Part shown: in pieces, positions 25,361-33,971 of the stretch | Numbering within the stretch: the first letter of the stretch is position 1 | How the letters are laid out: each line of letters begins with the position of its first letter | DNA from: Desulfomonile tiedjei | GTDB taxonomy: Bacteria; Desulfobacterota; Desulfomonilia; Desulfomonilales; Desulfomonilaceae | Direction: 5' to 3' | Assembly: GCA_016212925.1 (NCBI GenBank) | Contig: JACRDF010000002.1 | Location: forward strand, 1-64,000 | Length of the DNA: 64,000 nt | Notes under the pieces: model-generated | Seen by the model: only the letters and a program-made list of their open reading frames with translations | Database searches by the model: none | What the model was told of the DNA's origin: nothing | Translations under genes and position numbers: made by a program

Positions 25361-25683
25361 ATTTTGGCCCGTTGGTAAAGGGCCTCGGAGCGATTCTTCG
25401 CGAGGAGGTATACCGAGTGCCAATATTTTTGTCCGAATGCGGTTAGCCTGTGTAGGGTCAGGCCCCCGTGCCTTCCCTAGGCCCAACGAGACGCCAAGAC
25501 AAGGGCGGACGCGGGGGTCCGCGCCGTACTAGGGCAGGACTTCTCTTTGAACCTGAGAAATACGATCGCTCACAGTTGCGAGAGACAAATCGGACATTAT
25601 TTTTGGCACTTGCTACAGGTAAGTATTCGAATTTTTCCGTTTGATACCAGCCGATGATATAGTAGCCCAGCTAGCTTCTCCAA
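25361..25683. other. Intergenic region without recognised features
   Basis: About 320 bases between the tRNA terminator and the membrane protease-like gene. I see no gene, RNA or strong promoter. Confidence 0.5.
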
Positions 25684-26970
25684 GTGGGTGTTCTTCAGTT
25701 GGACAAGAAAACCATAAGAGTAAAAGAAGTATTGGAGGACATTCGGGCCGGAACACCCGATCGAGCCTTGAGAGAGAAGTACAAACTGTCGGAAAAAGGC
25801 TTGGACAGCCTTCTGAATAAGCTCGTTGCTGCAGGGGTTTTGACTCAGGCCGAACTGGAGGAAAGGACCGCCGGGGCCCCGGGAACGCTTCACATGGCTT
25901 GGAAATGTCCGGCATGCGGCTTTGCTCAGACCAGAGAATATAACGAGTGTCCCGAGTGCGGCGTCATAGTAAAGAAGTTCCATGCGACCCGAGCCCGCGA
26001 ATCAGGAACGGCCGGCCATCCATCGGGAGCGGCCCCCCAAACAGAATCGGTTTTTCAGGACACGTCAACGGCCTCCAGAGACGGAGGGATGGCAAGCCCT
26101 GAACATGCGCTCGTTCCACCGATCCCTGATTTCAATCATGACCAGGCCGGGTACGCGGACGAAACATCCGATGAATTGACCGATGTGGCCCCGGAAACGC
26201 TCAGAATGGGGAAGACCGAGTGGCTTCTGATCCTGGTGTGCCCAGCCGTCGCTCTGATATGTTTTGCGGTTTTTTGGTTCCGGTGGACCCTGGAAACCTT
26301 CAAGACGCTTGTCCACGAAATGGGCCACGCGATTTTCGGCTGGATTTTCGGCTATCCGTCGTTTCCGGCTTTTGATTTCATGTGGGGTGGTGGGGTGACA
26401 TTGCACACCGCGCGGTCTACAGCTTTGTTGGTCCTCATCTATTTCGGCTTTGCCGGCCTCATTTGGTTGTACAGAAAGAATCAGGCTACTATGGCGCTGT
26501 TAATTGCCACGGCTATCCTTCATGCGCTGTTCAGTTTCACTTCGGTTCACTCGATACTCATCCTGTTCATGGGGCATGGAACCGAACTCATTATTGCCGG
26601 ATTGTTCATTTACAGATCGTTGACCGGCCGTGCGGTATTTCATTCCTTCGAGAGGCCGCTATACGGCATCATAGGCTTCTTCATTGTTTTCGCGGACCTT
26701 GCCCTGGCGTACAGGCTCCTGACGAGCGCCTCGTACCGAGCGGAGTATGCGAGCGCAAAGGGCGGCGATATTGACATGGATTTCGTCCGCATTGCAGGGG
26801 ACTACCTTCATACGACCATGACCCCGGTAGTAGTTGTGTTCCTCGCATGCTGTCTGTTGTGCCTTGTGCTGAGCTTTCTAGCGTTCCGTTACATGGAATA
26901 CATCCACGCTTTTGTGGCAAGGCTATGGACTCGTGAACCAGAAGGACATGCCGGATATATTGGAAAATGA
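25684..26970 (+). CDS. Zinc-ribbon membrane protein with HExxH metalloprotease-like motif
   Basis: This protein of about 428 residues has an unusual layout. An N-terminal helical domain (about 8-62) is shared with the protein at 50308. A zinc ribbon follows (CPACGF ... CPECGV, about 75-97), then a disordered Pro/Ser-rich linker (about 100-175) and a membrane domain with about seven to eight helices. The second membrane segment is followed by VHEMGHAIFGWIFGYPSFP, an HExxH zinc site as in M50/site-2-like proteases; HGTELI occurs later. A plausible intramembrane or membrane-associated metalloprotease, family unproven. Start: GTG at 25684; a TTG at 25699 is an alternative. Confidence 0.7.
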   Translation: MGVLQLDKKTIRVKEVLEDIRAGTPDRALREKYKLSEKGLDSLLNKLVAAGVLTQAELEERTAGAPGTLHMAWKCPACGFAQTREYNECPECGVIVKKFHATRARESGTAGHPSGAAPQTESVFQDTSTASRDGGMASPEHALVPPIPDFNHDQAGYADETSDELTDVAPETLRMGKTEWLLILVCPAVALICFAVFWFRWTLETFKTLVHEMGHAIFGWIFGYPSFPAFDFMWGGGVTLHTARSTALLVLIYFGFAGLIWLYRKNQATMALLIATAILHALFSFTSVHSILILFMGHGTELIIAGLFIYRSLTGRAVFHSFERPLYGIIGFFIVFADLALAYRLLTSASYRAEYASAKGGDIDMDFVRIAGDYLHTTMTPVVVVFLACCLLCLVLSFLAFRYMEYIHAFVARLWTREPEGHAGYIGK

Positions 26971-27029
26971 ATAAGAACTGTTTTATAGCTCCGGAGCGGT
27001 AATTTTACACCGCGGTTTTGGGAACGAGA

Positions 27030-27130
27030 GACCATTGGCGCGACCGCGACAATGGTCTAAGATAAGGGAGTTTTTGGGGAGAGGACCGGGGAGGCCCTTT
27101 TTGTTCGGCCTCCCCGGTGCACTCTTCCGA
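27030..27130 (+). repeat. Dispersed two-hairpin element, copy F
   Basis: First hairpin GACCATTG/CAATGGTC (27030-27057), then GGGAGTTTTTGGGGAGAGGA and a second hairpin CCGGGGAGGCC/GGCCTCCCCGG (27087-27118). It ends at the ribosome-binding site of the DUF1847 gene, so it forms that gene's leader. The layout is the same as copy H at 56211. Confidence 0.85.
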
Positions 27131-27142
27131 AAGGAGGGGCCC

Positions 27143-27835
27143 ATGGCCCAAAACAAGAAAAAACCTGCCCCTGATTGTGCCACTTGTCCCAACGGGAATC
27201 CGAACAAGATCTGTATGAACGAGAAGGGTTCCGGCCATAAAGGATGCCCGACTTTGACCCGGAAAGACCTATTGGCCCAGGCCAACCGGGAGTATGAGAA
27301 TCCGGCAACCGGCCTGTTTGCTCGCCAGGCTTCCATGCAGGAAGCCTCATGCTATGCGAACCGGCACGAGCGCCCGTATGTCATGCAACCAACCAAGACG
27401 CGTATTGCCGAAATATGCGAATTCGCGAACCGCATGGACTACAAGCGCCTCGGCCTGGTTTTCTGCGTGGGTCTCAGCAGTGAAGCCGCGATTGTGGAGA
27501 ATATACTCAAAAAGCATGGCTTTGATGTGGTGTCGGTGTGCTGCAAGGCTGGAAGGACCTCGAAGGATCTTATCGGCATTGAGGATCAAGACAAGATTTT
27601 CCAAGGAACCGACGAAGCAATGTGCAACCCTGTTTTTCAGGCAATGACCGTTAATGACGAAAAGACCGATTTCAACATCTTACTGGGTCTTTGCGTGGGC
27701 CACGATTCGCTCTTCTTCAAATACGCGGAAGCGTACACAACGGTCCTGGCCGTGAAAGATCGAGTCACCGGCCACAACCCTTTGGCCGCTGTTTATCTCC
27801 ATAATTCGTATTACAGGAAGCTGGAAGCAAAATAA
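27143..27835 (+). CDS. DUF1847 metal-binding protein
   Basis: This 230-residue cytosolic protein has an N-terminal Cys cluster (CATCPNGNPNKIC, then HKGCP within the first 40 residues) and further conserved cysteines in LVFCVGLSSEA, VSVCCKAG and LLGLCVGHDSL. It matches DUF1847, a family common in anaerobes and thought to bind metal. The ending VKDRVTGHNPLAAVYL is typical. The function is unknown; redox or metal handling is plausible. AAGGAGG at 27131 fixes the start; an open upstream extension runs through repeat F and is rejected. Confidence 0.85.
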   Translation: MAQNKKKPAPDCATCPNGNPNKICMNEKGSGHKGCPTLTRKDLLAQANREYENPATGLFARQASMQEASCYANRHERPYVMQPTKTRIAEICEFANRMDYKRLGLVFCVGLSSEAAIVENILKKHGFDVVSVCCKAGRTSKDLIGIEDQDKIFQGTDEAMCNPVFQAMTVNDEKTDFNILLGLCVGHDSLFFKYAEAYTTVLAVKDRVTGHNPLAAVYLHNSYYRKLEAK

Positions 27836-27921
27836 GGTTCAAGGTCGGGTTCAACAGGGTCCGCTGCCAATTCATAGTCCAGCGGGTGACATTAGCCCTT
27901 GACCCTTCGGCTCCGGATCGC

Positions 27922-28401
27922 CTATCTCGCGCCTTTGCTCAGACAGGCGTTCTTCAGATCGTTCGCTGTGACCGCGAATGAGCTGCGAGGATGCTCGGAA
28001 AGAAGCTTGTTAAAAATCGCGAGAGCCTTGGAGAACTGATTGTGGTTGAACAAGGACTTGCCGATACCCAGGAGCATTGAAGCGACGAATTCTTCAGGAG
28101 GCTGAAATCCCACCGATCTGTGTTGCTCTTTTCCTTCATCGTCCAGGAGCACTTGAGTAGGCGTGTACTGAATTGCGAACTTCACCGGCAAGGGGTCCGG
28201 CGAATGAGCGTTTACACGCAGAGGTATGAGGTACTGATTCACAAACTGAACGGTCCTTGGCTCGGGATACGTAACTGTATCCATCTGGCGACAAGCGCCT
28301 CAACCCGGATTGAAAAAATCCAGCAGAACGTGCTTTTCTTGCACCCTGGCCATGGACAATGCGATATCGAGGTCCGACTCCCATCTAATGCTCGTATTCA
28401 T
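27922..28401 (-). CDS. Thioredoxin-like selenoprotein with in-frame UGA (Sec34)
   Basis: Read through the TGA at 28300-28302, this gene encodes 159 residues starting MNTSIRWESDLDIALS, preceded by CAAGGAAA. The UGA lies inside the redox motif: LLDFFNPG-U-GA-C-RQMDTVTYP. Thioredoxin-fold relatives have a Cys in that place (CxxC), so the codon converts CxxC to UxxC. The frame, a proper ribosome-binding site and the family sequence all continue on both sides of the stop. The downstream part has the cis-Pro region (YTPTQVLLDDEG) and a C-terminal TPR-like helix pair. A hairpin suitable as a bacterial SECIS lies 17 bases after the UGA. Without read-through, only a C-terminal piece lacking the active site would be annotated. 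Confidence 0.82.
28265..28282 (-). promoter_or_regulatory. Candidate SECIS hairpin for Sec insertion
   Basis: On the mRNA (minus strand) the UGA is followed after 17 bases by GGATAC-AGTTAC-GTATCC, a perfect 6-bp stem with a six-base loop starting AGU. Bacterial SECIS elements lie inside the coding region at this distance and present a G/U in a small apical loop; the fdhF element of E. coli has a very similar GGUUGC-AGGUCU-GCACC shape. A lower short stem GGCG/CGCC lies directly after the UGA at 28287-28299. Confidence 0.65.
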
Positions 28402-28987
28402 TGATCGTTTCCTTGGCAATAATTTTTATGGGAAATCCAACAACTACACGGGGGCGTACCGAAAACGGTTGTTGCCCAGAAAAAGGACTTATGCCCTGCC
28501 TACTCATAGCAAGCTGGTTTGCTCAAATTCCAATGCGTCTATGCATGAGTCGCTGCCACCTTTGGCCTCGAAGCAATTCGTTGTGCCCCTCAATATACAC
28601 TATCCAGGAATCCTATTCCATTTTGTCATACCTCATTAGGGTAAACATTGAGTTACCAAAGGCGAAATATTGTCATTGCGAGCGCAGCGAAGCAATCTCT
28701 GCCTTTGAGCGCTGAGATTGCTTCGTCGTTTCACTCCTCGCAATGACAGAAAATCGGCAACTCCCCCTTTAACTGAATGATTACTCGTCAGGAGACCGAC
28801 GAAAGCCCCAGGCAATGGGCCGGGCATTGATTCCCACAGCTCAGTGGTGTATTAATTTAATAGGGCGTTTGGTTCCGGAGCAACGGAACGGAGTGAGAGT
28901 AATTCTCACCGCGCCTAAACGTCGTGCTGAATATCGTTAGTTTTTTCGCCGGCTAGCAACCCCGTAGTTGGCCCACGTGAACATTTC
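28402..28987. other. Divergent intergenic region with one palindromic repeat
   Basis: These 586 bases separate the selenoprotein gene from the large fusion gene. They hold the palindrome at 28672-28747 and a small GTTCC/GGAAC hairpin near 28874. No gene is supported. Confidence 0.6.
28672..28747. repeat. ATTGCGAG...CTCGCAAT palindromic repeat, copy 3
   Basis: GTCATTGCGAGCGCAGCGAA ... CTTCGTCGTTTCACTCCTCG and CAATGAC form the inverted ends; the middle (CTGCCTTTGAGCGCTGAG) is the reverse complement of the middle of copy 2. Confidence 0.88.
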
Positions 28988-31630
28988 ATGTTGAAAATAC
29001 CGGACCTGAACGAGCCAAGCATTGATCCTCTGAAGTACTTCCCGGAAGGTCTGCGCCAATATATCAAGGAAAACGGTATATTACGCGAGTACCCGCCCAA
29101 CGGGGTGCTGATGGCGCCGGGGGACACCGGCGATACGGTCCGGTTTCTGATTTCAGGGCATGCGACAGTGATTTTCCGTGAAGACGGGGATCGCCAGATC
29201 GATGTAGACGACCTTAAACCCGGTGAGATGTTTGGAGAGATCAGCTTCCTCACGGGGCGGCCTTCGCCTTCCGATGCCGAGCTTATCGCGGATGAAAGGT
29301 GCCTGGTCCTGGAAATACCCGCGCAATCCTTTGAAAAAATCCTTCAGGAAAACCACGAATTCACCCTGACTCTTGTGAGAAGCCTGGCGCGAAAGATAAC
29401 TCGCCTCGATCGCGACATTTACAAGAGCAAACAGCAGCGCCGCGCTCTTCAGTCTTTGATCAGCCGGGAAGATCACATTTTTCCCGACTATGTCATAGGG
29501 GATTATGTTCGCCGGAATCTTGCGACACGATTGCAGGAAATGGCCGAGACCGACGGACCTGTCCTGATAATCGGGGAAACCGGTGTGGGTAAGGAGGTGC
29601 TGGCCCACGCAATATTCCGGATGAGCCATCAGTACAAGGCGGTCTTTCTTTTGCTGGACATGCTGAGAGTGCGTTCGGAGGACAATTTTGGAGCGCCGGA
29701 ACCTGCCGTTTCCACCGAGGAACAGAGCCCTACCGAAGAGCAGATGCGTCTGTTCTTCGGGTCAAGGGAGAAAACCGCTGAAAACTCCCACAACGAAACC
29801 GCGGGTTACATCGAGTTGACGGAAGACGGCACTCTGCTTGTCAGGGCCGTTGAACAGCTCACCCCCTTAATGCAGGAAAAACTGCTCGACGCGGTCCGAA
29901 CAGGGACATTCAGGCGTTACGGCGGTAGCGGTGAAAAGCAGGCAAAGATCCGTCTCATCGCCACCACAAACCTGGATTCTTCGGAAATATCTCCCGAAAT
30001 GCACCCCCTGATGCACGGCCTGTTGGACCGCTCCATAGTTATCCCTCCGCTGAGAAAGCGCCGCCGAGAAATCCCCTCAGTAGTTAAGCATTACCTGGCC
30101 AAGTACGCACAGGAACTTCGAAAGGACGTTCCCGACGTCCCAAAAGAAACGCTCAACACCTTGATCCAGTACTCCTGGCCCGGAAATGACGTGGAACTGT
30201 CAACTACTCTCAAACGGGCCGTCCTCGTATCCGAAGGTGGGGCCCTCAAACCTCATGACATCTATTTTGACCTGAAAAGAGTGGAAGGGCAGGGGAAGTT
30301 CAACCTGCTGAGGATGCCCGCGGCGAAGCAAGCAATCCTGAGCCCGCTCTTTCCTGCAATTTTCCAGAGCGCGGTGACTCCATTCTTCTTTATACTTCTG
30401 GTACTACTTTTCCTCGGACCTGCGGACCTCATGAGGAACCCTGCGGCGCTCTTTAGCTGGGCTGTCGGGTGGCCGACTATCATGATAGGGGCATTCTTCT
30501 GGGCGAGGTTCTGGTGTTCCTTGTGTCCTATCGGCACCCTTAGCCAGTTGGCCAAGAAGGTGATCGCGCTGGAAAAGCCGTTCCCGACGTTTTTGAAAAA
30601 CCACAGCGATTTGATCATTGCGGCTGCTGTCTTGGGCATTATCTGGCTGGAAACTGCAACCGATATAAGGCACTCCCCTTTTAACGTGGGCCTGTTGCTG
30701 ATGACCATGCTTACGTCCGCGGTGGTGATTTCCGTCATTTACGAACGGCTATCCTGGTGTCGCTACCTTTGCGGTCTTGGCGGGATGATCAGCGTGCTGG
30801 CCAAAGGTTCGATAATTGAATTGCGCGCTGATCGCAACGTGTGCATCTCCCAGTGCACGTCCAATGAATGCTACGTGGGCACAAGTACCAGGGAAGGTTG
30901 TCCGTTCGGGCAAGTAGGCCCGAAACTGCACAGCAATCGCTTCTGCAAGCTGTGCGGATCATGCGTCAAGAATTGCCCGCACAGCGCGATCAATCTCAAT
31001 CTTCGAATCCCCGGCAAAGAGATCTGGGAAATGCGCCACACCAACATGTGGACTGCATTTCTGATCATCGGCATGCTCGGCGGCCTCCTGAGTGAATTGG
31101 TGCACAAGATGCCGGTCTACAACTGGTTGACGGCTCCCTGGCCTTTTCCCGAAATCGTCAAATTCACGATAGTCTTCGCGGCAGTGCTGTTGATAGTCAA
31201 TATTCTCTTGGCCCTTGCTACAGGCTTCTCGCGCAGGGTCTATGACGACACTTTCGAGGAGAACTATTCACGCTACGGGCTTGCGCTGCTGCCTCTGACG
31301 TTGGCCGCGTTTATAGCGTTTCATATCTACTATCTGATCAACTTGGGCGTTCAATTGCCCATCCTTATAAGCGAAACTTTCCAGTTTGAGATATTCCGCC
31401 AACTGATCATCACGGTTCCGCCCGCGGTCACGCTGTTTATTCAACAACTGCTTATTTGGATAGGACTGCTCTGGAGCTTGATGATAATTTACCGGCTCGG
31501 GCGTTCGAGCCACGAGAGGCTGTTTCCTGCATTGGAAGGAATGCTTCCGCATGCGGCCTTGTGCATTGGATTGGCAATGACTCTGCTCGATGCCATCAAG
31601 GCCTTCTTTTATCCTGAAATGATTGGCTGA
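28988..31630 (+). CDS. CRP-like sensor / degenerate sigma-54 AAA+ / membrane polyferredoxin fusion
   Basis: An 880-residue fusion. Residues about 25-145: cyclic-nucleotide-binding domain (PGDTGDTVRFLISGHATV ... GEMFGEISFLTGR). Residues about 165-430: AAA+ domain of the sigma-54 activator type, with Walker A GETGVGKE (196-203), sensor IATTN (324-328), PPLRKRRREI (353-362) and WPGNDVEL (397-404). It lacks GAFTGA, and Walker B reads LLVRAVEQL instead of LFLDE. There is no HTH. From about 455: membrane helices with NapH/CcoG-like CSLCP (510-514), CRYLC (591-595), more Cys at 619, 623, 628 and 638, and a 4Fe-4S motif CKLCGSCVKNCP (653-664), then five further helices. A redox-linked membrane signalling or electron-transfer protein is likely. 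No ribosome-binding site is obvious. Confidence 0.8.
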   Translation: MLKIPDLNEPSIDPLKYFPEGLRQYIKENGILREYPPNGVLMAPGDTGDTVRFLISGHATVIFREDGDRQIDVDDLKPGEMFGEISFLTGRPSPSDAELIADERCLVLEIPAQSFEKILQENHEFTLTLVRSLARKITRLDRDIYKSKQQRRALQSLISREDHIFPDYVIGDYVRRNLATRLQEMAETDGPVLIIGETGVGKEVLAHAIFRMSHQYKAVFLLLDMLRVRSEDNFGAPEPAVSTEEQSPTEEQMRLFFGSREKTAENSHNETAGYIELTEDGTLLVRAVEQLTPLMQEKLLDAVRTGTFRRYGGSGEKQAKIRLIATTNLDSSEISPEMHPLMHGLLDRSIVIPPLRKRRREIPSVVKHYLAKYAQELRKDVPDVPKETLNTLIQYSWPGNDVELSTTLKRAVLVSEGGALKPHDIYFDLKRVEGQGKFNLLRMPAAKQAILSPLFPAIFQSAVTPFFFILLVLLFLGPADLMRNPAALFSWAVGWPTIMIGAFFWARFWCSLCPIGTLSQLAKKVIALEKPFPTFLKNHSDLIIAAAVLGIIWLETATDIRHSPFNVGLLLMTMLTSAVVISVIYERLSWCRYLCGLGGMISVLAKGSIIELRADRNVCISQCTSNECYVGTSTREGCPFGQVGPKLHSNRFCKLCGSCVKNCPHSAINLNLRIPGKEIWEMRHTNMWTAFLIIGMLGGLLSELVHKMPVYNWLTAPWPFPEIVKFTIVFAAVLLIVNILLALATGFSRRVYDDTFEENYSRYGLALLPLTLAAFIAFHIYYLINLGVQLPILISETFQFEIFRQLIITVPPAVTLFIQQLLIWIGLLWSLMIIYRLGRSSHERLFPALEGMLPHAALCIGLAMTLLDAIKAFFYPEMIG

Positions 31631-31637
31631 TAATTGC

Positions 31638-31701
31638 CGGCGGGCACAGCCCGCCCTACAGGAAGCCCACGGCCCAATCGTAGGGCGGGCTGTGCCCGCC
31701 G
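31638..31701. repeat. Inverted repeat of the CGGCGGGC / GCCCGCCG type (copy 2)
   Basis: CGGCGGGCACAGCCCGCCCT and AGGGCGGGCTGTGCCCGCCG form the arms, with a loop of about 23 bases. It immediately follows the stop codon of the fusion gene and lies between it and the convergent cupin gene, so it may act as a bidirectional terminator although no T-run follows. Confidence 0.8.
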
Positions 31702-31775
31702 ACTATGGTTGTTGCCAACACCCTCGGTCGCGGCGGCTTTTCGGAAATTCATTTTGGCAATTACTATGGTCCGAA

Positions 31776-32189
31776 TCATCCGGGACACACCTGCGGAGCA
31801 TCCAGAGTACAGATGCAGCAGAGGAATTGCCCGGATTGGGTGTTGCTGATGTTGCGCATGCCGTGGGGCTCCATGCTGGGCACATAGACCATGTCGCCGG
31901 GTCCGCAGATCTTCTTGATGGCTTGGCCCGTATCAGTATTCAGTTCCCAGCACTCGAATTCCCCTGAGACAATGTACATGGTCTGAACGTAGGCATGATC
32001 GTGGGTCGGGATTTCGCCTCCCGGTCCAACGGTGAACAATCTCAGCCCATAGGCCGGGCCTCCTGCCGAGTCCTGGTCGACTCTTGAAAGCCAGCGAACA
32101 CCTACGTCCTTGGCTTCGGAAGTCTGGCCTTTATAGTTGACCGATCCCACTTTCACTTCTTCCACGTCATTGGTTTTCATAGCGATCAT
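31776..32189 (-). CDS. Single-domain cupin protein
   Basis: This 137-residue cupin has motif 1 GGEIPTHDHAYVQTMYIVSGEFECW (about 68-92), with two metal-binding His and the Glu, and motif 2 PGDMVYVPSMEPHGMRN (about 105-121) with the second His. The C-terminus is Cys-rich (FLCCICTLDAPQVCPG). The ATG at 32189 is preceded by AAGGAGAAG. Substrate unknown. It lies 26 bases downstream of the SGNH hydrolase gene on the same strand and is probably co-transcribed. Confidence 0.85.
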   Translation of the reverse strand: MIAMKTNDVEEVKVGSVNYKGQTSEAKDVGVRWLSRVDQDSAGGPAYGLRLFTVGPGGEIPTHDHAYVQTMYIVSGEFECWELNTDTGQAIKKICGPGDMVYVPSMEPHGMRNISNTQSGQFLCCICTLDAPQVCPG

Positions 32190-32215
32190 TGTCTTCTCCT
32201 TGGTGCGTTCCCCGT

Positions 32216-33280
32216 TCAAGGAAGCAAATCGTTTTTCTTGATGAAATCCGTGATGGCTTTTGCAGCTAAGGCGTGGCCCGCGGCATTCCAGTGCTCGTCA
32301 CCCGGAATGATCATGTCCGCGGGAGAATAGCCTTTTAAATTGTCCAATTCCAACACAGAGACGCCTTTTGAAGTGAGTCCCTGGACAACATCTGTACAAG
32401 ACGAGTCACCATGGCAAACTGCGACCACGAGAAGTCTCGCCGCGTGGTCTTGGGCTACTTTTCTTGCCTGCTCGACAAGAGCGATGGTTAATCGAACAGG
32501 ATAATCATCATGCTTAGAGCCCGAGGCCATATTTTCGCGGCCTTGTTCGAGGGCCGCGCTCCCGAAGATTGTTCGATCAAAACTTAACAGAAAACGGAAG
32601 TTCGACCGCAGCGCTATCCCCGTCAGAGCTGAATAACGGACAAGCCACTTTCTCAGCTTATCTTTAAGCGATCCCTGTGAACAAGGCACTCCAGTAAGCT
32701 GAAGCGATCCATCGTCCTTCAAAACCATTATCGGCCTGTAATATCCGTTATAACCTTGGGTTAAGTTGTCCAGGATGTCGTTTTTATACAGAACCAGGAC
32801 GACAAGGTCCGGATGGTATTTAACGCCTTCCCGCTCCAGCCATAGAAGCTCTTGAGTCGTTCCGTATGCGGTCACCCCTGCATTTATGACTTCCGCTCCT
32901 GCAAGCTCTGCCTCCAGCCGTCTGGTGAGGGTTTCCTCAGCGTTGACGCCGTACCCCCATACAAACGAATCCCCCAGCACCAGAATTCTCTTCTTGTCCT
33001 GCTGCTTCTCGTAGGAACGATCGCGATCTCTTAGTCCAAGCTGATTTATCTTTACGTAAGTACGGAATTGCGGTCTTTCAAAGGGACCCTCCAAATTCGG
33101 CAGCAAACGCCAGCCCAAAGTCGGATCGTATTGAAAAAACTGGGTGCCGGCATACATTGACCTGAAACCGGCTATTCGCACAGCCATTTCGGCAATCAGG
33201 ACCGCGATCACGGTGGACAACAATACCAGCGCTACATTGACGGCCAAATCTCGTAATTTCGATCGGGAAGACACTGACAT
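32216..33280 (-). CDS. Membrane-anchored SGNH/GDSL-type hydrolase
   Basis: This 354-residue protein has an N-terminal signal anchor (about residues 14-36). The hydrolase domain carries the block-I motif GDSFVWGYGV (Ser about residue 103), a block-III-like Asn in LYKNDILDN, and the block-V DEHWNAAGH with catalytic Asp and His near the C-terminus. Such proteins deacylate lipids or de-O-acetylate polysaccharides in the periplasm. The exact substrate is not deducible. It heads a unit with the cupin gene. Confidence 0.82.
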   Translation of the reverse strand: MSVSSRSKLRDLAVNVALVLLSTVIAVLIAEMAVRIAGFRSMYAGTQFFQYDPTLGWRLLPNLEGPFERPQFRTYVKINQLGLRDRDRSYEKQQDKKRILVLGDSFVWGYGVNAEETLTRRLEAELAGAEVINAGVTAYGTTQELLWLEREGVKYHPDLVVLVLYKNDILDNLTQGYNGYYRPIMVLKDDGSLQLTGVPCSQGSLKDKLRKWLVRYSALTGIALRSNFRFLLSFDRTIFGSAALEQGRENMASGSKHDDYPVRLTIALVEQARKVAQDHAARLLVVAVCHGDSSCTDVVQGLTSKGVSVLELDNLKGYSPADMIIPGDEHWNAAGHALAAKAITDFIKKNDLLP

Positions 33281-33471
33281 GGAAGAGTTATTTGATTCCG
33301 CCCACGAAAAAGTTAATTTGCGAGGTTAAACGGCCTGAGCCAACTCGTCTCAGCATACCATTTTTTGAGATGCCCTGAACAGCTTTTCCCCAGGCTGTCC
33401 GACAGGAGTATCCCAATGGCCCGGGCAATTGCTGAAAGGACAGGCGGTGTGAAGGACCACCCGCGGCTTCT

Positions 33472-33798
33472 CTATTCACCAGGCCCGGAAAGATTTACCC
33501 CAAGGACACCTGCAATTATCAGAACCAGCGACAGCATCTTGACAACGGGCATAGGCTCTTTGAAAAAAGCTACCCCGATTATCGCAATCAGGAACGTGCC
33601 CAGACCCGACCAAACAGCGTAGGCAATGCTTATTTGCATCTGTTTTACGCAGAAGGTCAAAGCAATGAACGAGAGCGCATAGAAGACGAATATCAGAATC
33701 GAGGGCCAGAATTTAGTGAATCCTTCGGAAAGCTTCATCGAGGTGGTCCCCGATACTTCCAAGACTATGGCTGTAATAAGAAACATCCAGGGTTTCAT
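33472..33798 (-). CDS. Small multidrug resistance (SMR/EmrE) family transporter
   Basis: This 108-residue protein has four membrane helices. It carries the essential Glu14 in helix 1 (MKPWMFLITAIVLEVSGT), the SMR signature SIAYAVWSGLGT in helix 3 and a final helix LVLIIAGVLGVNL. It exports cationic compounds or guanidinium-like molecules in exchange for protons as a dimer. It is single, without a paired SMR gene, and its closest type (EmrE or Gdx) is not decided here. GGGAG precedes the ATG at 33798. Confidence 0.92.
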   Translation of the reverse strand: MKPWMFLITAIVLEVSGTTSMKLSEGFTKFWPSILIFVFYALSFIALTFCVKQMQISIAYAVWSGLGTFLIAIIGVAFFKEPMPVVKMLSLVLIIAGVLGVNLSGPGE

Positions 33799-33971
33799 GA
33801 ACAACTCCCAGTTTGACGCGATCAGTCCGGAATGCCACACCACATCCGCCGAGTCAATCTTACGGGTTAGCAAGGCCCTCCCGAATTCCCGAAGTATTTT
33901 GAACCCTCGTGCCCCGGTCCTGCATCAAAAAAAATAGAGAGGTAAGATTTGCTTGCACTGTGGAGGCTCAC

